A model generated the notes under the pieces. It saw only the letters and a program-made list of their open reading frames with translations, had not been told where the DNA came from and did no database searches. From an uncultured Methanobrevibacter sp. (lineage in GTDB: Archaea; Methanobacteriota; Methanobacteria; Methanobacteriales; Methanobacteriaceae), in the NCBI GenBank assembly GCA_900314605.1, contig OMVX01000006.1, positions 1-62,833 on the forward strand: DNA of 62,833 nucleotides. The letters are read 5' to 3'. Every line of letters starts with the position of its first letter. Position 1 is the stretch's first letter. Both the position numbers and the translations under genes were made by a program. Positions 22,043 through 29,751 of the stretch are shown piece by piece.

Positions 22043-22507
22043 ATGCTTTTAAATTATTTTTTATATCTTAAAAATGATGATAAAGGACAATTATCCCTTG
22101 AGTTATTATTTGTTTTTATTATTTGTATAATACTAATTGTTTCTTTAATAATGCCTTATATTAGTAGGGAATTTGATTATACCTCTGATGTTACTAATGC
22201 TTATCAAACTAAGGCAGAAATTTCTCAAATTGCTAATGGTATAAATTATGTATATTCTACAGGTAGTGGATCTAAAAGAACTATATTTGTTAACATGCCT
22301 GAAAATATGGAACTCATTATATATAGTCAAAATCATAAAGGGTATTTAAAAGGTGATTTATTATTATCTGATAATAGCACTAAAGATATTATAGTTGAAA
22401 CAGACAATACAAATTTAAATTATAATTTATTCTTATCTAAAGGTTTTAATAAAGTTGTTGTTCAATGGAGGGATAACTCTTCAAATATGGAGATATATTT
22501 ATTATAA
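22043..22507 (+). CDS. Class III signal-peptide pilin-like protein
   Basis: This 154-residue protein has a short charged leader ending in NDDKG, then QLSLELLF and a long hydrophobic segment. That is the archaeal class III signal motif (QxSxExxxL), cut after the Gly and before the Gln. The mature protein would have an N-terminal pilin helix and a beta-rich domain of about 100 residues with NIT/NST-like sequons. It is immediately downstream of an A24 prepilin peptidase, supporting a minor pilin or pilus-related role. Only a weak GTGAAATT sequence precedes ATG 22043. Confidence 0.8.
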   Translation: MLLNYFLYLKNDDKGQLSLELLFVFIICIILIVSLIMPYISREFDYTSDVTNAYQTKAEISQIANGINYVYSTGSGSKRTIFVNMPENMELIIYSQNHKGYLKGDLLLSDNSTKDIIVETDNTNLNYNLFLSKGFNKVVVQWRDNSSNMEIYLL

Positions 22508-22647
22508 TTTTTTTTTTTAAATTTAACTCTATTAAAAATTTATAAATTATTGTTTTATTTTTTAAATTTTATACTAACTTTATTATCAAAAGATTTAATA
22601 TATAATTAAAATATAAAATTATATAATAATTTTTAGAGTGTGAACTT

Positions 22648-23583
22648 ATGGAAATCGTTTCTACTTCAATATATCTATTATTATATATTTTCTTATTAAT
22701 TTTTATTTTTTCTATAGGTATTTTAAGTCCATATCTTACTAAAAAGGATATTGGCGGAATAATTCTTATAGGATTTATTATAGGTGCAGTAGGGGGACTT
22801 TTCTTCGTTACTCCTGCTTATGAAGATTTAGGTGAAGTTGTAGGTAGTATTTATTCAGTTTTCAGTTCTCAAGATGAATTAATTGATGTGGATATTACTT
22901 CTAATGGAGATATGGGACTGAATCAAGTATCGGATATCGCCAAATCTTTACCAGGTGTTCGTAATGTTACATCGTCAAACATTACGATTGAGACAGGTAA
23001 TTTCTCATCATCGTGGAATCAATATGTGTCAGTAGCAATGAAAAATAATTTAGAATATTCTAATAATATTGATTCAGTTACTATAGATAATGAAGATGGA
23101 TTAATATATATTGCTCTTAAAGGTAATCCTAATGTTGAACCAATGATAGATGAAATCAAGTCATTTTTGACAAGTTCTTATGATTTACCTACACTTTCTA
23201 CTGTCACTAGAATTCAGGTTCATGCTGGTGCTCAGGATGTTGATAAGGTCAACCAGGAGTTAAAGGATAAAAATATTCCTTCATCTGATATAGAAGGACC
23301 TATACATGATATGATTAAAAAACAACATAAGAGTAATCCATCTGTTGAATATATTTCTCTTATTTCAGGTTTTATTGGTGTTATTTTTGCAATTTTAGGT
23401 CTTCTTGTTGATACCCTTTATAGTACTTGGAAGAAATTGTCTAATAAAAAACGTAAAAACCAATTAACTGTTAAACAAATTAAAGCGGAAAGAAAACGAG
23501 AGAGAAAACGTGCATTAAAAGAATCTAAACATAAAAAAGTTAATAATCCACAAAAGAATATTGGTAATAATAAAGATACTTAG
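22648..23583 (+). CDS. Membrane protein of unknown function
   Basis: This 311-residue protein is one I do not recognise by name. It has two N-terminal membrane segments (about residues 6-28 and 36-55), a large outside domain of about 170 residues with several NxT/S sequons, a third membrane segment (about 236-258), and a strongly basic C-terminal tail (KRKNQLTVKQIKAERKRERK). The basic tail suggests binding to nucleic acid or to acidic lipid on the cytoplasmic side. It follows the pilin-like gene by 140 bases in the same direction and might belong to the same surface system, but there is no direct evidence. GAGTGTGA precedes ATG 22648. Confidence 0.65.
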   Translation: MEIVSTSIYLLLYIFLLIFIFSIGILSPYLTKKDIGGIILIGFIIGAVGGLFFVTPAYEDLGEVVGSIYSVFSSQDELIDVDITSNGDMGLNQVSDIAKSLPGVRNVTSSNITIETGNFSSSWNQYVSVAMKNNLEYSNNIDSVTIDNEDGLIYIALKGNPNVEPMIDEIKSFLTSSYDLPTLSTVTRIQVHAGAQDVDKVNQELKDKNIPSSDIEGPIHDMIKKQHKSNPSVEYISLISGFIGVIFAILGLLVDTLYSTWKKLSNKKRKNQLTVKQIKAERKRERKRALKESKHKKVNNPQKNIGNNKDT

Positions 23584-23717
23584 TAAATCTATTAAACATT
23601 TATAAAATAACTTGTTTAAAAAACTTAGATTTCTATTCTTTTAATTATTTCATATTCTTTATATCTGAGGGTAATACATTTTTTTTATTTTTTTATTTTT
23701 TTTGGGAAATGGTATTT

Positions 23718-24401
23718 ATGAATTCTGTCGTTTTATTTTCTGGTGGAAAAGACAGTACACTTGCTTTATATAAAGCATTAGAAAATGGTGATAATGTTCA
23801 GTATTTATTATCTATGGAAAGTAAAAATTCATCTAGTTATATGTTTCATGTTCCTAATATATCACTGACAGATTTAATAGCAGAAGCTATTAATATTCCT
23901 CATATTAAAGGGAAAACTAATGGTATTAAAGAAGATGAATTAGAGGATTTAAAAAGGGAATTAACATTTCTTAAAAAAAAGGGTGTTGAATGTATATATA
24001 CTGGAGCATTATATTCCAATTATCAAAAATCTAGAATAGAAAAAATTGGTGAAGAATTATCTATGGATGTTATTTCTCCGTTCTGGCATGTAGATGAAGA
24101 AGAATATATGAAAATGATTGTTGATTTAGGATTTGATGTTATAATTTGTGGTGTTTCTGCTTATGGTTTGGATGAAAGCTTTTTAGGAAGGCATATTGAT
24201 TATGATTTAATTGAAAAAATTAAAACTATTAGTCAAGATGTTCCTATTAACCTTGCTTTTGAAGGTGGGGAAGCTGAAACATTTGTTTTGGATGGCCCGA
24301 TTTTTCAAAAAAGAATTAAAATTTTAAAAGCAGATATAGACTGGCATTTTGATAATGGAACATATATAATAACAGATGCAATATTAGTTGATAAGAATTA
24401 A
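23718..24401 (+). CDS. dph6: Diphthine--ammonia ligase (Dph6 family)
   Basis: This protein of about 227 residues belongs to the adenine nucleotide alpha-hydrolase family. The PP-loop SGGKDSTLALYKAL is near the N terminus, followed by FHVPN, ECIYTGALYS and the C-terminal AFEGGEAETFVLDGP block that marks the Dph6/MJ0570 family. It performs the last step of diphthamide formation on elongation factor 2. The start could be ATG 23709 or ATG 23718. The second begins directly with MNSVVLFSGGKD as in relatives and is used here, but spacing from the GGGAAATGG site does not settle it. The gene appears to be transcribed alone. Confidence 0.88.
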   Translation: MNSVVLFSGGKDSTLALYKALENGDNVQYLLSMESKNSSSYMFHVPNISLTDLIAEAINIPHIKGKTNGIKEDELEDLKRELTFLKKKGVECIYTGALYSNYQKSRIEKIGEELSMDVISPFWHVDEEEYMKMIVDLGFDVIICGVSAYGLDESFLGRHIDYDLIEKIKTISQDVPINLAFEGGEAETFVLDGPIFQKRIKILKADIDWHFDNGTYIITDAILVDKN

Positions 24402-24619
24402 TTAAACTAATATTTACTTTCCTATTTTTTATTAAAAAATTACTTTTAACATAATAATCTTCTTTTTTTTAGAATTACTATTTTTTTTTTAAAAAAAAAG
24501 CAAATTTTTTAAGATATTATTCTATATTTTTTTTATATTATATTAACCATATTAAATTTAATATGTAAAATGTACTTATATAATAAAATTTATTAATACT
24601 TTATAACCAATTATTAAAT

Positions 24620-25360
24620 ATGATACCTAAAAACCATCCTAGATATCAATCCTTAGTATTAAGAGATAAAGTAAAAAATGCTTTTATGGAAGGATATTTA
24701 GCAGACACTGGAATGATAGCTCATGGAAGAGGAGAAACATTTGATTATTTAATCGGTGAAAAAACCGTTGATAGTGCGTATAATGCAATTGAAGCAGCAG
24801 TTGCAACTATCCTTCTTGCTAAACATCCAGTTTTATCAGTTAATGGAAATACAACAGCATTAGCATTAGATGAAATGATAGAACTTGCTAATGAAACTGA
24901 TAGTCCAATAGAAATAAATTTATTCTATAGAACTGATGATAGAGTTGATAAAATAAGCCAATTGTTTAAAGATCATGGATATAATAATATTTTAGGATCT
25001 AATACTGATGATTTATACTATTTTGATAAAATCAAAAATCCTCGAGCTACTGCTAGTAAAAAAGGAATTTATATTGCTGATGTAATTTTAGTTCCTCTTG
25101 AAGATGGAGATCGTGCTGAATTATTAAAAACTGCTGGTAAAAAAATTATATGTATAGATTTAAATCCTTTATCTAGAACATCTCAAATGTCCGATATTTC
25201 AATTGTTGATAATGTGGTTAGAGCTATTCCTTTAATGACTAAAATTGCACGTGAATTTAAAAATAAAGATGAAGTCTTTCTTCAAAATATTATTGATAAT
25301 TTTAATAATGAAGATAATCTTAAAGAATCCTTAAATTCATTTAAGATAATGAAATTATAA
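24620..25360 (+). CDS. 4-phosphopantoate--beta-alanine ligase
   Basis: This 246-residue archaeal phosphopantothenate synthetase (DUF137 family) joins phosphopantoate to beta-alanine in archaeal CoA synthesis. Family features are IPKNHPRYQSL at the N terminus, GMIAHGRGETFDYL near residue 35, SVNGNTTAL near 76, PLEDGDRAE near 157 and IDLNPLSRTSQ near 177. The protein is full length. The ATG at 24620 lacks a clear ribosome binding site and lies near a TATA-like stretch, so the messenger may be nearly leaderless. It is followed by a small P-loop kinase-like gene 68 bases later. Confidence 0.92.
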   Translation: MIPKNHPRYQSLVLRDKVKNAFMEGYLADTGMIAHGRGETFDYLIGEKTVDSAYNAIEAAVATILLAKHPVLSVNGNTTALALDEMIELANETDSPIEINLFYRTDDRVDKISQLFKDHGYNNILGSNTDDLYYFDKIKNPRATASKKGIYIADVILVPLEDGDRAELLKTAGKKIICIDLNPLSRTSQMSDISIVDNVVRAIPLMTKIAREFKNKDEVFLQNIIDNFNNEDNLKESLNSFKIMKL

Positions 25361-25428
25361 TAAAAATTTATATTTAATAAAACAAAATATATAATATTAA
25401 ATTAAAATCTCTGGAGAAATAGAGTTAA

Positions 25429-25977
25429 ATGAAAGTAATAGGAATTTCAGGATTACCCGGTTCAGGAAAAAATTTAATATCAACTAAAGCTTCAGAAAAA
25501 GGTTTTATTGTTGTAAATATGGGTGATTGTGTTCGGGAAGAATCATTAAAACGTAATGAAGATTCAAGAGTTACAGCCGTTAAACTTAGAGAAGAATATG
25601 GGAAATATGTTGTAGCTAATTTAACTATTCAAAAGATTAAAGAATTAACTAGAAATATTGATGATTTATCTAATAAGGTTATAATTGTTGAAGGAATTAG
25701 AAGTCCATATGAAGTTAATTTATTTAAGTCTCATTTTGATGATTTTAAAATATTGTCAGTATTTTCATCTCCTCAAATAAGGTTTGAACGATTAAAACTA
25801 AGAAAACGTAAAGATGATTCAGTTGATTATAAAATATTTGAAAAACGTGACAATGATGAATTAGATTTTGGTATAGGAACTGTCATAGCTACATCTGATT
25901 TTTTAATTATTAATGAATCCTCTATAGAATCTTATGAAAATAAAATAGATAATTTTTTAAATAAAATAATTATTTAA
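25429..25977 (+). CDS. UPF0200-type P-loop nucleotide kinase-like protein
   Basis: This 182-residue P-loop protein has GLPGSGKN at residues 8-15, NMGDCVREE near 31-39, VIIVEGIRSPYEV near 87-99 and the arginine-rich RFERLKLRKRKDD lid-like segment. It matches the archaeal UPF0200 family, which resembles nucleoside monophosphate and dephospho-CoA kinases. The true substrate is not known to me. Its position after phosphopantothenate synthetase could hint at CoA metabolism, but that is weak evidence. CTGGAGAAATAGAG provides the ribosome binding site before ATG 25429. It is convergent with uvrC, with a candidate small RNA or terminator between. Confidence 0.75.
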   Translation: MKVIGISGLPGSGKNLISTKASEKGFIVVNMGDCVREESLKRNEDSRVTAVKLREEYGKYVVANLTIQKIKELTRNIDDLSNKVIIVEGIRSPYEVNLFKSHFDDFKILSVFSSPQIRFERLKLRKRKDDSVDYKIFEKRDNDELDFGIGTVIATSDFLIINESSIESYENKIDNFLNKIII

Positions 25978-26024
25978 TAAGTTTTTTTTATGGGTTTTTA
26001 TATTTTTATCATTTTTAAGTAAAG

Positions 26025-26140
26025 TTTATATATTATTAAATATAATATATCAATGGGTCTGATTTTAGATTTAGATGTGTAATTTACCACCACTACCACC
26101 CAAATTACATGTTTTTATTTAAAGTTGGGCTCTTTTTTTT
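26025..26140 (+). ncRNA. Candidate small RNA with C-rich loop, own TATA box
   Basis: A TATA box TTTATATATT (26025-26034) is followed, at the expected distance of about 25 bases, by a less AT-rich segment starting near 26051 (AATGGGTCTG). TGTAATTT and AAATTACA form a perfect 8-bp stem, extendable to 11 bp with two wobble pairs. It encloses a 16-base loop made almost only of C and A (ACCACCACTACCACCC). GTTGGGCTC then runs into eight Ts. The promoter, hairpin and terminal T run suggest a transcript of about 90 nt. It may instead be just a terminator between two convergent genes. No open frame covers it. Confidence 0.45.
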
Positions 26141-26183
26141 AATAAGCTTTTTTTTAAGACTATTTTTGTATTGAATAGATGAT

Positions 26184-27944
26184 TTAATTATGGAAATAAT
26201 TATATACATTTATAGCAGCTTTTTTATTCATTTCATTTACTGTTAATAACTCTTCTACTGATGCTTTTCTAATATTATCAATTGTTTTAAATTCTTTTAA
26301 CAGTGCTAACTTTCGTTTATTACCTATTCCTTGAATATTATCTAATTCTGATTCTGTAATTTTTTTTGATCTTAATTTTCTATGATATGTAACACCAAAA
26401 CGATGTGCCTCATCTCTAACTCTTTGTAAAATATGTAATGATTCTTTGTTATGAGGTATTATAATTGGTTCATTAGATTGTGGTATAAATACTTCTTCAA
26501 ATTCTTTTGCAAGCCCAATAAGTGGTATATCTTCCAGACCTAATTCTTTTAAAACTTCTACAGCTATATTTAATTGCCCTTTACCTCCATCAATAAGAAC
26601 TAAATCTGGTTTTTTATATTCTTCTTCTCCTATTAAAGACTGAAATCTACGAGTTAATAATTCTCTCATCATACCATAATCATTAGGTCCTGGTGTTTCT
26701 AATTTAAATCTTTTATATTGTTTTTTATTAGGTTGACCATCAAAAAAACTGACTTTAGATCCTACTTGCAATGTTCCGGAAATATTACTTACATCATACC
26801 CTTCAATTACATGGGGAACGTTTTTTAATTTAAGATAGTTTTGAAGTTCAATTAAAGAACCTGTTACTTTTTCTTTTTGTTTTTTAATAATTTCCGCATT
26901 TTGTTGAGCCATTCGAATTAAACGTAATTTTTTTCCTTTTTGAGGAATTGTTATTTTTACTTTATTACCTCTTAAATCACTTAACCATTCACTTATTAAA
27001 TCTATATCTTTTAAATTTTCTTCTATTATTATTTCTTTAGGTATATGCCGATTAATCCCATAAAATTGTTGTATAAAACTATATAAAATATCACTGACTT
27101 TTTGATTTTTAGTATTATCCATTAAATAATCTTCTTTTGATACAATTTTTCCATATCGAATGGATAATATAACTAATATAGTAGTATCATCATTTTCACA
27201 ACTAGCTATAATGTCCTGGTCTATTTCATCATTTAATTCGACAAATTGTTTCACCATTACTTCTTCTATGGATTTTATCTGGTCTCTTATTACAGCTGCT
27301 TTTTCAAATTCCATATTATTTGAAGCGTCTTTCATGCTGTTTTTTAAATCTCTAATTATTTCATTATATTTTCCTTGGAAAAATAGATCTATTTTATTTA
27401 TTATCTCTTTATATTCTTCTTTAGTGATAGACCCATTACAGGGTCCATAACATAAATCAATTTGACTGTTTAAACATGGCCCATCCATATTTTTACAAGT
27501 TCGTATTTTAAATAGTTGTTTTAAAAATTTAACAGTAGAACGTACTGATCCAACATCTGTAAAAGGTCCATAATAACTACCACTTTTTGTAATATTCCGT
27601 GTAATAATTAATCTTGGAAAATCTTCTTCAGTAATTTTTACATATGGGTATCTTTTATCATCTTTTAGACGAATATTATATTTAGGCCTATGTTTTTTAA
27701 TTAAATTAGCTTCTAAAATTAATGCTTCTTTTTCTGATTCTGTAACAATATATTCTAAACTATGAAAGTGATTCATTAATATTCTTGTTTTAGGTCTATC
27801 AACTTTATCTTTAAAATAGGATTTGACTCTTTTTCTAAGTGATTTAGATTTTCCAACATAAATAATCTCCTCATGTATATCTTTCATAATATATACACCT
27901 GGTTTTAAAGGTAGATTATCTGGAGAATTTACTTTAGTAGCCAT
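26184..27944 (-). CDS. uvrC: UvrABC system protein C
   Basis: This 586-residue nuclease subunit of bacterial-type nucleotide excision repair makes the dual incision around DNA damage. It has an N-terminal GIY-YIG domain (LPLKPGVYIMKD...IIYVGKSKSLRKR), a UVR helical segment near residues 200-230 (EFEKAAVIRDQI), the RNase H-like C-terminal nuclease (IEGYDVSNISGTLQVGS, LVLIDGGKGQL, VRDEAHRFGVTYHR) and a helix-hairpin-helix end (LDNIQGIGNKRKLALLKEF). It looks intact. ATG 27944 gives MATKVNSPDNLPLKPG; an ATG three codons upstream is also possible. uvrA and uvrB are not in the window. The divergent neighbour is an adhesin-like gene, with a candidate small RNA between. Confidence 0.96.
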   Translation of the reverse strand: MATKVNSPDNLPLKPGVYIMKDIHEEIIYVGKSKSLRKRVKSYFKDKVDRPKTRILMNHFHSLEYIVTESEKEALILEANLIKKHRPKYNIRLKDDKRYPYVKITEEDFPRLIITRNITKSGSYYGPFTDVGSVRSTVKFLKQLFKIRTCKNMDGPCLNSQIDLCYGPCNGSITKEEYKEIINKIDLFFQGKYNEIIRDLKNSMKDASNNMEFEKAAVIRDQIKSIEEVMVKQFVELNDEIDQDIIASCENDDTTILVILSIRYGKIVSKEDYLMDNTKNQKVSDILYSFIQQFYGINRHIPKEIIIEENLKDIDLISEWLSDLRGNKVKITIPQKGKKLRLIRMAQQNAEIIKKQKEKVTGSLIELQNYLKLKNVPHVIEGYDVSNISGTLQVGSKVSFFDGQPNKKQYKRFKLETPGPNDYGMMRELLTRRFQSLIGEEEYKKPDLVLIDGGKGQLNIAVEVLKELGLEDIPLIGLAKEFEEVFIPQSNEPIIIPHNKESLHILQRVRDEAHRFGVTYHRKLRSKKITESELDNIQGIGNKRKLALLKEFKTIDNIRKASVEELLTVNEMNKKAAINVYNYFHN

Positions 27945-28175
27945 ATTAATCATTATTTTTCTATATAAATCAGTATTAATTATTATATTTCAGTCAAATA
28001 ATTAATAAATATTTTTTAATTAATTATTTTATATCTATTTAATATATATAATATTAATATTTTTACTATTTAATAAGTTTTTATTTAAATATAACAGAAA
28101 TAATCATATATTGTTTAAAATAATTTAAATAAAGTGAAATTTTATCTTTAAATTTATTATATAAGTGACAAAACA

Positions 28176-28326
28176 TTTATATATTATATAATAAAAAGAT
28201 TATAATGATTTAAGTTTATCTTAAATCAATTGAAAAAATTATGGGAAATCATACATATTCACCCCCTTAAACGTATGTTTTTTTTCAAAAGTATATTAAA
28301 CCTTTTTTATTCCCATAGTTTTTTCT
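28176..28326 (+). ncRNA. Candidate structured small RNA or long leader element
   Basis: A TATA box TTTATATATT (28176-28185) is followed about 22 bases later by a perfect hairpin, GATTTAAG/CTTAAATC (28207-28227, 5-base loop). An outer stem TTATGGGAA (28239-28247) pairs with TTCCCATAG (28310-28318). It encloses an inner CATAC/GTATG stem with a CACCCCC-containing loop, and a run of six Ts follows directly. This fits a discrete RNA of about 115 nt with its own terminator. It could instead be a leader of the adhesin-like gene at 28396. The rest of the 442-base uvrC-adhesin gap is plain AT-rich sequence. Confidence 0.5.
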
Positions 28327-28395
28327 TTCAATATTTATATTTTTATAAAATTTAATAAATTATATATTACATATATATGTCACATTCTTTTTTTC

Positions 28396-29508
28396 ATGTT
28401 TTCTTTTCATTTTTTTAATATCAGAAAAAATCCTTTTTTTTCAAATTTTTATAGTGTATTTTTTGATCAGGCTATTTCTATATTAAACATAGCTGTAATC
28501 AATACTAATGGAAATGATGTTACTTTAGTTATTTCAACTAATGTTGTTGGTGACTTTAATATTACTGTAGGTCCAAATAGTGAAGTTAAATTCATTTATC
28601 AATCATTCACTTTAGAGAACTTTTATAGATTAGCTCCTGGAACTTACCAAGCTATTGTCAATTTTGATGGAAATCAAAATTATACTCCAATTACTATGGA
28701 ACAAGAGTTTGTAATTCCTAGATCTAGTGATGATATTATTATTGTTACTAATAATATAACTGTAGGTAGCGATCTTATTGTAACAGTTTATGCTAAGTTT
28801 GATGGTCTCTTTAATGTAAATGTTGGTAATTATAAAACTGTTGTTAATATTACAGGTGGTGTAGGAAAAGTAACTATACCTAATTTAGCTGCAGGAACTT
28901 ACAATGTTAATGTTAGTTATGTTAAAGATGAAAGTATTTATGCAAACAAAACTATTACTGTTTTAAAATTAAATACTAACATCGTAGCATCTAATTTAGT
29001 TAAATATTATCTTAATAATCAAAAATTAAGTATTACTTTAAAAGATGCTAAAGGTAATTTATTAGCTAATCAAGCTGTAACTCTTCAGATTGGTACTTCT
29101 AAACTTACCGCTAAAACTAATAATAAGGGTGTTGCTACATTTGCTGTTAATAATAAAGTAGGTAATTACAATGCTAAACTTTCATTTGCTGGAGATTCAA
29201 AATATAATCCTTCAACAAAATCAATTACCATTAAAGTAGTTAAACCTATTGTTAAACCAGTTAAATCTAGTGTAAAAAGAAACAGTTATTTACAAGTTTC
29301 CTTTAAAACTTATGATAAAAAAGTAATTAAAAATACAAAAGTTACTATTAAAATCAAAAGTAAAACTTATACTGTAAAAACCAATGCAAAAGGTATTGCT
29401 AAAGTAAAAGTTTCACTTCCTAAAGGAAAATATAGTGTAATTGCTGCTTTTAAAGATACTTCCGTCTATGGTAAAACTAAAACAACATTTAAAATTAGTG
29501 TATCTTAA
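28396..29508 (+). CDS. Truncated Ig-like adhesin protein
   Basis: This 370-residue protein is made of Ig-like beta-sandwich repeats of the kind that end large methanogen adhesin-like proteins. Repeat boundaries are visible at about residues 105-195 (APGTY/AAGTYNVNVSYV), 196-280 (KLSITLKDAKGNLLANQ to GDSKYNPSTKSITIKV) and 285-370 (VSFKTYDKKVIKNTKV to YGKTKTTFKISVS). There is no convincing secretion signal; residues 1-25 are aromatic and partly hydrophobic. The long beta-helix part of normal family members is missing, so this may be the surviving C-terminal end of a larger gene. ATG 28396 has no ribosome binding site. A clean terminator follows the stop. Confidence 0.62.
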   Translation: MFSFHFFNIRKNPFFSNFYSVFFDQAISILNIAVINTNGNDVTLVISTNVVGDFNITVGPNSEVKFIYQSFTLENFYRLAPGTYQAIVNFDGNQNYTPITMEQEFVIPRSSDDIIIVTNNITVGSDLIVTVYAKFDGLFNVNVGNYKTVVNITGGVGKVTIPNLAAGTYNVNVSYVKDESIYANKTITVLKLNTNIVASNLVKYYLNNQKLSITLKDAKGNLLANQAVTLQIGTSKLTAKTNNKGVATFAVNNKVGNYNAKLSFAGDSKYNPSTKSITIKVVKPIVKPVKSSVKRNSYLQVSFKTYDKKVIKNTKVTIKIKSKTYTVKTNAKGIAKVKVSLPKGKYSVIAAFKDTSVYGKTKTTFKISVS

Positions 29509-29540
29509 GGAAAGATTTAATCTTTCCTATTTTATTTTTT
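29509..29540 (+). terminator. Hairpin terminator after the adhesin gene
   Basis: GGAAAGAT (29509-29516), loop TTA, ATCTTTCC (29520-29527) starts at the base after the TAA stop and is followed by a T-rich stretch. It looks like a classical intrinsic-type terminator. Confidence 0.65.
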
Positions 29541-29751
29541 TTAAATAATTTATTGCTTTATTTTTCAATAAATTATTAATATCTCAAATTTATTATTTTT
29601 TTAAAGTGAGATTTTATTTAGATTAAACCCTAATTATATTAATTTATGTTTTTTTTTTAAAATTAGTTTAAGATTAATCTGTGTATAGGGATTTAATAAA
29701 AGGAATAAATATTAATTAATTAACTGTTTTTAGAGAACTTGTAATGAAATT

